A stretch of DNA of 64,000 nt, taken from the NCBI GenBank assembly GCA_910579185.1, contig CAJTTG010000009.1, positions 5,945 through 69,944 of the forward strand, read 5' to 3'. Shown piece by piece: positions 18,244 to 27,857 of this stretch. Both the position numbers and the translations under genes were made by a program. The stretch is from an uncultured Muribaculaceae bacterium. Its GTDB lineage: Bacteria; Bacteroidota; Bacteroidia; Bacteroidales; Muribaculaceae. The notes beneath the pieces are model-generated. The model saw only the letters and a list, made by a program, of their open reading frames with translations, made no database searches and was not told where the DNA came from. Position 1 is the first letter of the stretch. The number at the start of each line of letters is the position of its first letter.

Positions 18244-19497
18244 ATGAAAAGATATATCCTGACATTGATTGCGATGGCCTTGACAGTGTTGGGCATGATG
18301 GCCGGAACATACACCCCGGAATCGGTGCCCAATGTGCAGTTGAAAGACCGCACTCAGCTTGTCAGCAACCCCGACGGACTGCTTTCGGCTGCGGCTGTCG
18401 ATACGCTCAACCGGATTCTGTTGCAGGTTAGAGAACAGACCACAGCCGAACCGGTGGTGGTAGCCATCGACGATATTGACGGCGACTATGACCCGAACAC
18501 ATTTGCCAACGAGCTGTTCACGCTCTGGGGTATCGGAAAGAAGGACACCGAAAATGGCTTGCTGTTGCTATTAGTCGGCGATGCCCATCGTGCCGTGGTG
18601 CGCACGGGGCGCGGTCTCGGTGGCATACTGCCCGATGTCACCTGCTCGCAGATTCTCCGCCATCAGGCTCTGCCGCTCTATAAGGAGGGGGATCTGGATG
18701 GAGGTACGATAGCGGCGGTGCGCGAACTCTCACGCGCCATGACCGACCCGGTTGCTGCCGAAGAGATCCGCTCCAAATATGCCGACGCCACAGCCGACGA
18801 TGATGATGCCGACTTCTTCGCTTTCATGCTCTATTGTGGACTGGTGGCCGGAATCGGTTCCCTGATATGGGTGGTGTGGATGATTTTCTCCAGCCGCGGA
18901 AAGGATGACCAGACGCGCTACAGGATGCTGAACAACGGGCGTCCGGTGCTTCTCTTCCTTGCATTCATGGGGCTTGGGATGCCACTTCCGGCCTATCTGC
19001 TCTGCGTCTGGAAGATGAAACGTCTGCGCGATCATTCGCGTTCGTGCCCCAATTGCGGCCACGCGATGCGCAAGCTCGACGAGGCAACCGACAATGAGTA
19101 TCTGACTCCGGCGCAGGATATGGAGGAACAGCTGAACTCGATCGACTACGATGTGTGGCTCTGCGACCAGTGCGGCGAGCGCGACATCATTCCGTATGTC
19201 AACCGCCAGTCGGCCTACACCGAGTGCCAGCATTGCGGCGCGCGCACCTGCGTGCTCTCCGGCGACCGCATTATCCAGCAACCAACAACGCGAGCTGAAG
19301 GCCGTGGAGTGAAGATCTATTCGTGCCGCAATTGCGGAAAACAGACCCTCAAACCCTACAATATTGCCAAAGTAGCAGCCGCTCCCGTGGTGATATTTCC
19401 CGGTGGCGGAGGTGGGTTCGGCGGAGGTGGAGGCATCTCCGGCGGCGGATTCGGTGGCGGAGGCACAAGCGGTGGCGGCGCTTCCGTCGGCTGGTAA
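18244..19497 (+). CDS. TPM-domain membrane protein with zinc ribbons and Gly-rich tail
   Basis: 417 residues from ATG 18244, which gives a signal peptide (MKRYILTLIAMALTVLGMMA); the frame's earlier ATG at 18214 overlaps polA. A TPM domain (about 30-180: LVSNPDGLLSAAAVDTLN, LWGIGKKDTENGLLLLLV, RTGRGLGGILPD) is followed by two TM helices (about 195-260), four CxxC zinc-ribbon pairs (CPNCG, CDQCG, CQHCG, CRNCG) and a C-terminus composed almost only of Gly with Phe/Ser. TPM proteins in bacteria act in the envelope, with a role in photosystem repair known only for plant members; here unknown. Repetitive GGN codons make the tail prone to slippage. Confidence 0.85.
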   Translation: MKRYILTLIAMALTVLGMMAGTYTPESVPNVQLKDRTQLVSNPDGLLSAAAVDTLNRILLQVREQTTAEPVVVAIDDIDGDYDPNTFANELFTLWGIGKKDTENGLLLLLVGDAHRAVVRTGRGLGGILPDVTCSQILRHQALPLYKEGDLDGGTIAAVRELSRAMTDPVAAEEIRSKYADATADDDDADFFAFMLYCGLVAGIGSLIWVVWMIFSSRGKDDQTRYRMLNNGRPVLLFLAFMGLGMPLPAYLLCVWKMKRLRDHSRSCPNCGHAMRKLDEATDNEYLTPAQDMEEQLNSIDYDVWLCDQCGERDIIPYVNRQSAYTECQHCGARTCVLSGDRIIQQPTTRAEGRGVKIYSCRNCGKQTLKPYNIAKVAAAPVVIFPGGGGGFGGGGGISGGGFGGGGTSGGGASVGW

Positions 19498-19527
19498 ACC
19501 TCGCATTCAACCATTAAAGACAAAAAA

Positions 19528-19839
19528 ATGACAGAGACTCTTCAATCATACCACATGCTCGGCCTTGCAATAGGCATCTGCACCTTCCTGATAATCGGCG
19601 TGTTCCATCCCATAGTGGTCAAATGCCACTACTATTTCGGAACCGGTTGCCGATGGTGGTTCGTGCTGCTCGGAGCTGTCGGCCTCATGGCTTCGATCTA
19701 TGTTGCCGATGTATTCTGGTCATCATTGCTCGGCGTTTTCGCCTTCTCCTGCTTCTGGACAGTCCACGAGATTACCGAACAGGAGGAACGCGTCCGCAAA
19801 GGCTGGTTCCCGGCCAATCCCAACCGCAAGTCCAAATAA
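19528..19839 (+). CDS. DUF4491 family small membrane protein
   Basis: 103 residues with three hydrophobic segments (LGLAIGICTFLIIGVFHPI, WWFVLLGAVGLMASIYVADV, SSLLGVFAFSCFW), then a conserved tail HEITEQEERVRKGWFPANP. This matches the DUF4491 pattern common in Bacteroidales. Function unknown. It lies 30 bp after the TPM gene on the same strand and may be co-transcribed. Confidence 0.85.
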   Translation: MTETLQSYHMLGLAIGICTFLIIGVFHPIVVKCHYYFGTGCRWWFVLLGAVGLMASIYVADVFWSSLLGVFAFSCFWTVHEITEQEERVRKGWFPANPNRKSK

Positions 19840-19884
19840 CCGGGTTGTGGTCGGGGTGTCGGATCCCCAGAATGAAGCCGGAGA

Positions 19885-21108
19885 TTATCGGCGAGGATGG
19901 GGGAAAGTGCGGCGGACGTTGCGGCGGATGGCGAGAATATTGCCGGCGGTGATCAGAGCCATGATGCAGAATCCTATCAGGATGGCAACCCAAGGAGCAG
20001 AACCTTTCACGCCGATCTCGGCAAGCTGAGCATGCCACAGATGACGCCCCACGAGCATGAAGACGATAGCACCTGCAAGCACACATCCGTTGATCACGGC
20101 CACGATGGCATAATAGTGGCGCGCGACAGAGCCGGGGGTGTAGCCCAACATCATCAGCGACCGCAATTTCTCACGGTTTTTCTGCAACAGCAGATAGATG
20201 CTCAGCAGCAGAATGAAAAATGCCAGAAGACTGATTACGACACCCACAGCGATAACCACTCCGGTCACGATAGAAAGGAAGTAGGACGCGCGGCCTGAAT
20301 CAGCCTTGTCGCCTGCGCTTTCGTAGCCATGATCCTCAAGATAGGCCTGAATGGCCGGATCGCCCGGCTTGTTGACCTCTAAGATCAGACGCGAGGGCTG
20401 ACTCAGCGTGCCATCGGGCGTAGGATCAGCGAAGCGTTCGTTGGCCCACGACAGGAATTCCGCCGGAACAGCAAACGTGTTGAGACGGGATGAGAAACCG
20501 ACTATGCGCCCCATAAGGGACATCTGTCGGCCATTGCCACTGATGGAGACACGCACCGGGATCATGCCGATAGTGGCTTCCGACACCTGCGGATAGCCTC
20601 TGGAAGCGGCGAATCCGAAGTTATAGAGGGTCAGATAGTCCTTGCTCATGATGATTGGCAACACGGGGAGATGACCGCTGACAGAATCCGGCTCCCAGCT
20701 CCATCCGGCCGGTTTCACATCGAAAAATTCGTCGGGGATGGCTTCGAGAAACAGAGCCGTCGACATGCCGCGTCCCCAGATCTCAAGGCCGGCCGAAACG
20801 TTGAACTCCGCCGCCGTGAAGCGTCCGAGCTTGCGCACCCAGGGCTGCGACTCGATATCCGCCACCTCGGCTTGGGAGAACTCATGATCGGAACCGCCGA
20901 GCGAGATTCCCTCGACGCGTTTGGATATGATCAGATAGTCGCGCGAGATGAACGAATCCTCCGATTCCCACACCGTGGTCACATCGCGATAGAACTGAAT
21001 GGCGGTCAGGACGATAGCCAGACCGAGAAGATTGGCGACAGCATATCCGGCAAGCTGGCCGACGGAAATGTTGCGCCGCAGCAATTGCCACACGATTGAT
21101 CTTTTCAT
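19885..21108 (-). CDS. FtsX-like (MacB/LolE-type) ABC permease
   Basis: 407 residues: N-terminal TM helix (about 15-40), an extended periplasmic domain (about 40-270), then three TM helices (SIVTGVVIAVGVVISLLAFFILLLSIYLL, YAIVAVINGCVLAGAIVFMLVG, WVAILIGFCIMALITAGNILAIRR). This is the LolCE/MacB topology, used for lipoprotein release or mechanotransmission. The start overlaps the stop of the ATPase gene by 4 nt. With the two upstream lipoprotein genes it suggests a lipoprotein-linked envelope function (inference). Confidence 0.88.
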   Translation of the reverse strand: MKRSIVWQLLRRNISVGQLAGYAVANLLGLAIVLTAIQFYRDVTTVWESEDSFISRDYLIISKRVEGISLGGSDHEFSQAEVADIESQPWVRKLGRFTAAEFNVSAGLEIWGRGMSTALFLEAIPDEFFDVKPAGWSWEPDSVSGHLPVLPIIMSKDYLTLYNFGFAASRGYPQVSEATIGMIPVRVSISGNGRQMSLMGRIVGFSSRLNTFAVPAEFLSWANERFADPTPDGTLSQPSRLILEVNKPGDPAIQAYLEDHGYESAGDKADSGRASYFLSIVTGVVIAVGVVISLLAFFILLLSIYLLLQKNREKLRSLMMLGYTPGSVARHYYAIVAVINGCVLAGAIVFMLVGRHLWHAQLAEIGVKGSAPWVAILIGFCIMALITAGNILAIRRNVRRTFPHPRR

Positions 21109-21764
21109 AGCTTGAGAGTGTGGGTTATCGGAATATTGATCTTGTTGCCTACCGATGTGGCTATAACCGAAGCGGAATTGGCCTCAGCCTCCTCGCGTAT
21201 CAGATTGGCAACGATAGTGTTGTTGCGCTGGTCGAGGTGGCTCACAGGCTCGTCGATCAGGATAAAATCGAACGGCTGACACAAAGCCCTGACAATGGCC
21301 ACGCGCTGCTGCTGCCCTACCGACAGCTTTGCCGCCGGGACATCGGCTTTAACAGCGATCTCCAACCGCTCGAGCGCATCGAGGATCCATTTCCGGGACT
21401 TACATCCCGTCAGGCGGTTCTTGATCTCTATGTTCTCCATCACCGTCAGTTCCGGGAAGAGCTGCATCTCCTGTGGCAGATAGGCCAGAGCGCGCTGCCG
21501 GATCTCGCACCACCGGTTGATGGAGAACTCCGATACGTCGTGGCCATCAAACAGAATACGGCCACTATAGTCGCCGCGGCTACCATATATGTAGCTGCAT
21601 AGCGAGGACTTGCCGGTGCCGGATTCGGCCTCCACCATATAATAGTCGGGGCGCGCGAATTCGACATCCTGCAACCACACCTGCGACAGGCACACCGGCT
21701 GGTCGTTTTCCATGCCGGCGAACACCTGTGGCAGTGTTTTCTCAAGTGTTATCTTATCAATCAT
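21105..21764 (-). CDS. ABC transporter ATP-binding protein (MacB/LolD-like)
   Basis: 219 residues from ATG 21764 (MIDKITLEKTLPQVF); upstream ATGs at 21884 would lie inside the lipoprotein gene. Walker A ESGTGKSS (about residue 46), Q-loop YLPQE, signature LSVGQQQRVAIVRAL, Walker B FILIDEPVSHLD are all present, so it is a competent ATPase. Pairs with the FtsX-like permease through a 4-nt overlap, and starts 13 bp after the stop of a lipoprotein gene. Confidence 0.92.
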   Translation of the reverse strand: MIDKITLEKTLPQVFAGMENDQPVCLSQVWLQDVEFARPDYYMVEAESGTGKSSLCSYIYGSRGDYSGRILFDGHDVSEFSINRWCEIRQRALAYLPQEMQLFPELTVMENIEIKNRLTGCKSRKWILDALERLEIAVKADVPAAKLSVGQQQRVAIVRALCQPFDFILIDEPVSHLDQRNNTIVANLIREEAEANSASVIATSVGNKINIPITHTLKL

Positions 21765-21777
21765 TCCAAGGGAGTGT

Positions 21778-23391
21778 TTACCAAGCGAAATCGTCGGCAA
21801 CAGCCGTAGTATCGTCGATTCCGTAGTTTTCCTCAGCCATCTCGGCAGCATACTCCGTGTAAACATTGTTACGGACAGCTGCATAGTAGCTGGTGCAGAG
21901 TTTGACTATAGCCTCTGCAAGGCTCATGTCGCAGTTGGTGAATTCCGAAGTGCCGGTGGCAACGCCATCCACGAGCCGACCTTCCGATTTAATTCCGAAA
22001 GTGCAAGCCCCGGCAGTTATGTCGGACAGCGACGCAACATTGTAATAGGATGCCATCTGAGCGCCTTTCATCACCTGTGCAGCCTCATTGTTCGCATTGC
22101 CGGTGGTTATCTTATTCATGGACAGTAGCAGATTGTCGCCATCGGCCTTGAGGATGATCACAGGAGAACCGGGGAACCGGGCCACAACAGATCCGTCAGC
22201 CTCCAGCGTGACAGAATCGTTTTCATTCATGCCGAGAGTGACCAGATTATAGATTTGCGAAACCATCTCCTTGGCTTTACCGGGTTTCATGGCAAGGGTG
22301 ATCAAAACGTTGATGTTCTGTTGGGAATCGTCACCCGTCATGAGTCTGTTGAAATCGTCAGCACCGCAAGCAATGCCCATAGTGCCGTCGATGTTCGATA
22401 CCCATCCGAGAACCATCTCCGCAAGCTGTCGGTCGGAGCCGGACATATTGTTGAGCAGCGGACGGATCTTAGCAACAAGTTCATTGATAGCCTTATTGTT
22501 GAGACCGGCGGCTGTGACAATCTGATAGTCGTTGGAGACATACGTGAGGAAGCCGGGGTCGATATCCTGAAGAAGATCGCAGGTCAGCACCTCTCCGCCG
22601 GGTTTGATGAATTTCGCCATAGTGTTAAAGCTCTTGTCCTTGACATCCAAGCTGCATGTCAGCCAGTAGCCTTTCACCTTGGATATTATAGACGACAGCA
22701 GCACGGCCTGTTCAGGATCCATCCCGAAACTGGCAAACTGGTCGATAATCGTCACTACAGGCGTGCAATTGAACGAGAAGTTGACGAGGTTGTCGGCGGT
22801 GATCACCTCTTCAAGACCTTTTTCGTCGATCAGTTTCTTGTCGCCGGCTTTGTCCTTCACCTTCTCCACGGCTTTCACCGCAGCTTTGGCGCGTTTGCCA
22901 CCGACAAACCACACGAGATCATTTTTCACCAGAATGGCCATCTCGGCATATTCGCTTTCGGGTTCGTAGGTGGTATAGCCATCGCTGTCGCCCTTCACAA
23001 GTTCGCCCTTTTCCACGAGAACCTCATCGAGAGCTTTCTGATCCTTCAGGGTTGCCACGACATAGGTGTCGGCTCCTGTTCCGAGCTTGATGTAGCCGAA
23101 CACTGCGATCCGGCTGCAATCAATAGCCTCATAGCAATCCACGATAATAGCTTTCACATCATCGGGGATCGACTGCTCGTAGATGCTGAACTCCTCAGGC
23201 AGCTTTATATCTCCATTCTCAATCCGGCATTGGCTGACATCCATCAGCTTCTGAAGATTGACGGTAGCGGCAAAATCTACATTGCCGGGGATTGATGACA
23301 CCGGATCTTCCGACGAACAGGATGTCAGTGCCGACATCATTGTGGCCACCATGGCCAGACCCAACCAGTTGAGTCGTTTAAATAGTTTCAT
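21778..23391 (-). CDS. Large lipoprotein, DUF4836-like, paralogue 1
   Basis: 537 residues from ATG 23391 (MKLFKRLNWLGLAMVATMMSALTSC), where LTSC is a lipobox with Cys about residue 25; the alternative ATG at 23427 only adds a non-signal extension. The mature part (SSIPGNVDFAATVNLQKLM, later GDNLLLSMNKI) resembles the DUF4836-type secreted proteins of Bacteroidales. It shares layout and opening (lipobox, SIP..V..A..V.L) with the gene upstream at 23424-25082. Function unknown; outer-membrane or periplasmic lipoprotein. A downstream ABC pair 13 bp away probably belongs to the same transcript. Confidence 0.75.
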   Translation of the reverse strand: MKLFKRLNWLGLAMVATMMSALTSCSSEDPVSSIPGNVDFAATVNLQKLMDVSQCRIENGDIKLPEEFSIYEQSIPDDVKAIIVDCYEAIDCSRIAVFGYIKLGTGADTYVVATLKDQKALDEVLVEKGELVKGDSDGYTTYEPESEYAEMAILVKNDLVWFVGGKRAKAAVKAVEKVKDKAGDKKLIDEKGLEEVITADNLVNFSFNCTPVVTIIDQFASFGMDPEQAVLLSSIISKVKGYWLTCSLDVKDKSFNTMAKFIKPGGEVLTCDLLQDIDPGFLTYVSNDYQIVTAAGLNNKAINELVAKIRPLLNNMSGSDRQLAEMVLGWVSNIDGTMGIACGADDFNRLMTGDDSQQNINVLITLAMKPGKAKEMVSQIYNLVTLGMNENDSVTLEADGSVVARFPGSPVIILKADGDNLLLSMNKITTGNANNEAAQVMKGAQMASYYNVASLSDITAGACTFGIKSEGRLVDGVATGTSEFTNCDMSLAEAIVKLCTSYYAAVRNNVYTEYAAEMAEENYGIDDTTAVADDFAW

Positions 23392-23423
23392 TGCAATAAA
23401 ATTGTGTGTTGTTGTTGTTTTTT

Positions 23424-25082
23424 TCAATATTCAAGTACCGGCAAAGTATCCACCTCGTCGGCATCATATATCACCATATCATCGGGGATCTTCTTGACCG
23501 GATGACTTGCCCTGAACGTCTGATAGCCCTGAAACAGAGCTCTCCCAAACCGATAGTAGCCGTTGATTATATCCGTCTCGCAATTGGTAAGCGTCAGCGT
23601 GCTCTCAAAATGCCCACCGGACTGCTCTCCATAAATTTCAAGGCCGTAGTCACACTTACCGTCGGTCAGATCAGCAAACGATTTCAACGTCAGGACACCA
23701 CCGCCCTGAAGCCCTTTGAACTTATCCGCAGCTGGGAACCGGTTGCCCGTGGTCACCGGACGGGTCGATATGACAAGATCATTACCCACAGCCTTGAAAT
23801 AGAATTTCAAAGGCATATCGGGAATCGCAAGCACCGCCTCGCCGTTTTTCACAGTCATCAATGGCTCAGCGGCGGACAGATCGCCGGAATCCGCAACATT
23901 GACCATCGAGGCTATCTCGCCGATCGTCTCCAATGCCTTTCCGGGACGCATCTGCAAGGCAATGGTCATTTTCAGATTGGCTACTACGCCGCCATAAAGC
24001 ATCTCGCGCATATTGTCGGTGCCGAAGCCAATGACACATGAGCCGTCGATGTTTCCAAGCCATTTCAGAATCTTCTTAGTGCGGTCACGTCCGTTGCCGG
24101 AGAGATAAGTATCGGCAAGCCGTCCGAGAGCAGCCAAGCCGTCCTTGGTCTGCGAGCCGTCGATACCAAAGATTCCGGCGGCGAAATAATCCGCCGGGAT
24201 ATATCCGAACACCGACGTGTCGACATCCTTCACGTATGGGTAACCGAATTCCTTCCCATCAGCCCCGAATATAGTCAGGTCCAAATCTATCGACGTGCCG
24301 TCCACATCATAAGAAGCCACATACCAGCAACCCTTGAGCGGTGCAAAGAGAGCCTTCAGATCCTTTGTCGGATCAGGGACGCTGTCAGATTTAGCCAGCA
24401 GAATAACATCGGACATCGTATAGTCGAGCAATCTCATATAGGAATCGAAACTGAAGGCGTAGCTGATTATCTTGTCCTCGCGCAAGGCCTTGACGATCTC
24501 TTTTCTGGCCGTCAATGGTTTTTCCTTGGCCTGCTTGAGTACAGCGGTAAGATTTTTCACCGCCATCTCGGGTTTGCTGCCGGGAGCAATCCAGATATTC
24601 CCATCATGCAATACAAACGTTATTGCATTCCATGTCATCCTACTGTAGAAAGTCCGGTATCCGTCGACATCCTTTTCCTTCAGCTCCATTTCTTCCGTCA
24701 GAAGTCGGGCGAGCGTCTTCTCATCCCTGACCCGTGCCAGAAAATAGGGTTCGCTTTCCATATCCTCGGATGAAAGATCGTATCTCGTAAACACGACAAC
24801 CTGCGAGAGATCGACCGACTCACGGGCAGCGAACAGGACATCCTGCACTTCCTCGGGGATCTCGCGGCAGAAAACACCGAGATCGCCCGGAACGGCGAGC
24901 CCCGACTTGTCGAGGGTTATTCCGGTGCGCTCAAGCGCACGGTCAAAGTCAATGATCATCGCCATGTTAACATCCTCTGGCACCTGATCGAGAAGATCGT
25001 CGGAGGAGCATGAGGTTGTCAGGACAAGAAACAGGGCGAGAAGTGCCGGAAACCCGGCACCGAGGCGTTGGAAAAGCTTCAT
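23424..25082 (-). CDS. Large lipoprotein, DUF4836-like, paralogue 2
   Basis: 552 residues. Signal peptide MKLFQRLGAGFPALLALFLV then LTTSC lipobox (Cys about 25). Mature start SSDDLLDQVPEDVNMAMIID parallels the neighbour's SSEDPVSSIPGNVDFAATV; both share ALxxVL..GELVKG/LLTEEMELKEKDVDGY-type and PGKA..(M/I)..I segments, so the two look like tandem duplicates that have diverged. Function unknown. It is 41 bp after the carboxynorspermidine dehydrogenase gene and 32 bp before its paralogue. Confidence 0.75.
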   Translation of the reverse strand: MKLFQRLGAGFPALLALFLVLTTSCSSDDLLDQVPEDVNMAMIIDFDRALERTGITLDKSGLAVPGDLGVFCREIPEEVQDVLFAARESVDLSQVVVFTRYDLSSEDMESEPYFLARVRDEKTLARLLTEEMELKEKDVDGYRTFYSRMTWNAITFVLHDGNIWIAPGSKPEMAVKNLTAVLKQAKEKPLTARKEIVKALREDKIISYAFSFDSYMRLLDYTMSDVILLAKSDSVPDPTKDLKALFAPLKGCWYVASYDVDGTSIDLDLTIFGADGKEFGYPYVKDVDTSVFGYIPADYFAAGIFGIDGSQTKDGLAALGRLADTYLSGNGRDRTKKILKWLGNIDGSCVIGFGTDNMREMLYGGVVANLKMTIALQMRPGKALETIGEIASMVNVADSGDLSAAEPLMTVKNGEAVLAIPDMPLKFYFKAVGNDLVISTRPVTTGNRFPAADKFKGLQGGGVLTLKSFADLTDGKCDYGLEIYGEQSGGHFESTLTLTNCETDIINGYYRFGRALFQGYQTFRASHPVKKIPDDMVIYDADEVDTLPVLEY

Positions 25083-25123
25083 TGTTGAGAGAGTTTATGT
25101 GTGAATAATGATTCTTGTGTCGC

Positions 25124-26320
25124 TTACACCTCAAGATCCAGATTGAACTGCTCGTGCCAGGGCAGGCCTTGCTTGTTGAGCTGTTCCATGAATGGATCGG
25201 GATCGAATTCCTCCACGTTGTGCACACCCGGTTTGTTCCATTTTCCGGTCAGGAACATCATAGCGCCGATCATAGCCGGAACGCCGGTGGTGTAGCTAAC
25301 GGCCTGCATGCCGGTCTCGCGGTAGGCTTCCTCGTGGCTGCAATTGTTGTAGATGTAGTAGGTCAGGTGCTTGCCCTCTTTGTCAAGACCCTCGATGCGA
25401 CAGCCGATCGATGTCTCGCCATGGTAGTTTTCTCCGAGATCCTGAGGATTGGGAAGAACAGCCTTGAGGAACTGCAGGGGAACTATCTTCACGCCGTTGT
25501 AGTCAACCTCATCGATACGCGCCATGCCGATGTTCTGGATCACACGCAGGTGGGTCAGATATTCCTGACCGAAAGTCATCCAGAAGCGCGCGCGCTTGAT
25601 CGACGGATAGTTGAGAACCAGGCTCTCGAGTTCCTCATGATAGAGCAGATAGCTCTCACGCGGACCGATGTTAGGATATGTCAGCGGCTTATGGATCTCC
25701 AGAGGACCGGTCATAACCCACTTGCCATCCTGATAGTAGCGGCCGTTCTGGGTGATCTCGCGGATGTTGATCTCCGGATTGAAGTTGGTGGCGAAAGCCT
25801 TGCCGTGGTCTCCGGCGTTGCAGTCAACGATATCGAGATATTCCATATCCTTGAAATAGTGTTTGGCAGCATAGGCTGTGAACACGCCCGACACACCGGG
25901 GTCGAAACCGCAGCCGAGGATAGCTGTGAGGCCTGCTTTCTCGAACTTCTCGCGGTAGGCCCACTGCCATGAATATTCAAAATGAGCCTCATCCTTAGGC
26001 TCGTAATTGGCCGTATCAAGGTAGTTTACGCCACATTGCAGACATGCTTCCATGATCGTTAGATCCTGATAGGGAAGAGCCACGTTGATCACCAGGTCGG
26101 GGTTGTGGCGGCGGAACAGTTCGACGAGCTGTTCAACACTGTCGGCATCCACGCTGTCGGTAGTGATGCGGCCTCCGCCAATCTTGCGTGCGATAGCCTC
26201 GCATTTGCTGCGCGTACGGGAAGCGAGCACGATTTCAGTGAAAACATCGGGATTCTGAGCACATTTGTGGGCCACCACGGTACCAACACCGCCGGCTCCA
26301 ATGATGATAACTTTTGACAT
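25124..26320 (-). CDS. Carboxynorspermidine dehydrogenase (saccharopine dehydrogenase fold)
   Basis: 398 residues from ATG 26320 (MSKVIIIGAGGVGTVVAHKC), which places the Rossmann GxGGVG at the N-terminus. LGCGFDPGVSGVFTAYAAKHYF, NFNPEINIREITQNGRYY and the ending FDPDPFMEQLNKQGLPWHEQF are characteristic of carboxynorspermidine dehydrogenase (CANSDH). It reductively condenses aspartate semialdehyde with a diamine (putrescine or diaminopropane) using NADPH in the alternative polyamine pathway; the partner decarboxylase nspC is not in the window. Soluble, cytoplasmic. Confidence 0.92.
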   Translation of the reverse strand: MSKVIIIGAGGVGTVVAHKCAQNPDVFTEIVLASRTRSKCEAIARKIGGGRITTDSVDADSVEQLVELFRRHNPDLVINVALPYQDLTIMEACLQCGVNYLDTANYEPKDEAHFEYSWQWAYREKFEKAGLTAILGCGFDPGVSGVFTAYAAKHYFKDMEYLDIVDCNAGDHGKAFATNFNPEINIREITQNGRYYQDGKWVMTGPLEIHKPLTYPNIGPRESYLLYHEELESLVLNYPSIKRARFWMTFGQEYLTHLRVIQNIGMARIDEVDYNGVKIVPLQFLKAVLPNPQDLGENYHGETSIGCRIEGLDKEGKHLTYYIYNNCSHEEAYRETGMQAVSYTTGVPAMIGAMMFLTGKWNKPGVHNVEEFDPDPFMEQLNKQGLPWHEQFNLDLEV

Positions 26321-26516
26321 ATTCTGGTAATTATTTTTTGATTTCATAACCGGGAGAGCTAACGGCAAAGCACTTGCCCTCCAATTTAGTCAGCTAAGTT
26401 ACATCATTTTCCATGATCCGCCAAGCCATCCGCCGAAAATTTCAACCTGTCCCTCCCTTTTCACATTTTTAGAGTGTTTTGGAGGGCTTTACAGCCGTTG
26501 TTTGATTAAGATTTCG

Positions 26517-26524
26517 TATATTTG
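26517..26524 (+). promoter_or_regulatory. Candidate -7 box of the envelope glycan cluster
   Basis: TATATTTG 58 bases before the Kdo transferase ATG, with a weak TTG upstream. Confidence 0.5.
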
Positions 26525-26582
26525 CGCAATATTAACCGGAGGCTGCCCATGCGACAGCCGGTGATTTTACGCCTATCAAACG

Positions 26583-27857
26583 ATGAATCTGATATATAAC
26601 GCGGCTGTGGATGCGATGAACTCTTTCGTGGGGCTCTACGGGAAATGCCTGCGCAAAAAAAGCTGCCGGAAGTTCTCGCGGTTCGTCAAAGGACAACGCG
26701 GACTTATGGATCATATCAGAACGGAAATGGCCGGAATCGACCGATCGGTGCCTACGATATGGTTCCATGCGGCATCACTTGGCGAATATGGCGTTGCCCG
26801 GCCATTGATCAACGCCGTGCGCCGCAGCGGTCGCTGCAACATCATCATGACCTTCTTCTCGCCATCCGGTTATGAGCCTGTAAGCCAGAACCACCCCGAT
26901 ATAGACCGGGTGTTCTATCTGCCGCTCGACACACGGCGAAAGGCGCGCCGCTTCATTGAGATCGTGAAGCCCGACCGCGCCGTGATACTCATCTCGGAAT
27001 ATTGGCCCAACTATCTCCAACAGCTGAAGTTCAGCTCCGTGCCAACGTTTCTGGTCTCAGCCATTATCCGCGACAACTCGCAGTTTTTCCGCTGGTATGG
27101 CAAGATCTACCGCAAATCACTGTCGGCTTTCAGCCACATATTCGTACTCAACGAGGCTTCACGCTTCAATCTCAGGATGCTCGGATATACCGATGTCACC
27201 GTTGCCGGCGACGCATTGTTCGACAATGCCGCGCTGGTGGCACGGACTCCATGGAGCGACCCCGTGCTGGAGCGGTTCTCGACAGGCCGGCAGGTGTTCA
27301 TTGCCGGAAGTATAAGCGACGAGAACGACCTCAAGATGGTGGCCACGCTTGTGAAACGCCACCCGGAAGTGGCGTTCATCCTCGTGCCCCACGACATCAA
27401 AGACTCAGCCATCGAGGCGATCAAGGACGCTTGTGGCCCCGACATCATACGCTATTCCCAGACAACGCCCGACGACACGTCGCTCTCCACAGCCCACTGC
27501 CTGATAGTGGACTGCATGGGCAAACTCGCATATCTCTACCGCTACGGCACATGGGCTTACGTAGGAGGCGGATTCACACCGCTGCTCCACAGCGTGATAG
27601 AAGCCACAGTCTATGGACTGCCCGTGGCTTTCGGCCCACGCATCGAGCGCAAAGTGACACCGCAGCAACTCATTGGCCTCGGCATTGGCGCAGCAGTCAC
27701 CAACAGCGAGGAGCTTGACTCATGGTTCAATGCCAACCGCGATGCCGCCAGACTCGCCGAAATCAAGGAGAAATGCGCCACTTACGTCCGTCAGAATGTG
27801 GGCGCGACAGAAAACATAGTTTCAGAAATAACCGCAGGACTATGGGAGAAAAAATGA
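26583..27857 (+). CDS. waaA: 3-deoxy-D-manno-octulosonic acid transferase WaaA (KdtA)
   Basis: 424 residues. N-terminal membrane anchor region (MNLIYNAAVDAMNSFVGLYG) then a GT-B fold; IWFHAASLGEYGVARPL holds the catalytic-type Glu of the family, with VILISEYWPNYL, GSISDENDLKMV and YVGGGFTPLLHSVIEATVYGLPVAFGP in the C-terminal half. It transfers Kdo from CMP-Kdo to lipid IVA on the cytoplasmic face of the inner membrane. First gene of an envelope cluster; overlaps the next gene by ATGA. Confidence 0.95.
   Translation: MNLIYNAAVDAMNSFVGLYGKCLRKKSCRKFSRFVKGQRGLMDHIRTEMAGIDRSVPTIWFHAASLGEYGVARPLINAVRRSGRCNIIMTFFSPSGYEPVSQNHPDIDRVFYLPLDTRRKARRFIEIVKPDRAVILISEYWPNYLQQLKFSSVPTFLVSAIIRDNSQFFRWYGKIYRKSLSAFSHIFVLNEASRFNLRMLGYTDVTVAGDALFDNAALVARTPWSDPVLERFSTGRQVFIAGSISDENDLKMVATLVKRHPEVAFILVPHDIKDSAIEAIKDACGPDIIRYSQTTPDDTSLSTAHCLIVDCMGKLAYLYRYGTWAYVGGGFTPLLHSVIEATVYGLPVAFGPRIERKVTPQQLIGLGIGAAVTNSEELDSWFNANRDAARLAEIKEKCATYVRQNVGATENIVSEITAGLWEKK

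Noticed and set aside
22255..23295. 346-residue frame opposite the lipoprotein gene
   Set aside because: Antisense shadow; no family, no start context; the lipoprotein with lipobox is the real gene.
25115..25972. 285-residue frame opposite carboxynorspermidine dehydrogenase
   Set aside because: Antisense shadow of a well-identified enzyme.
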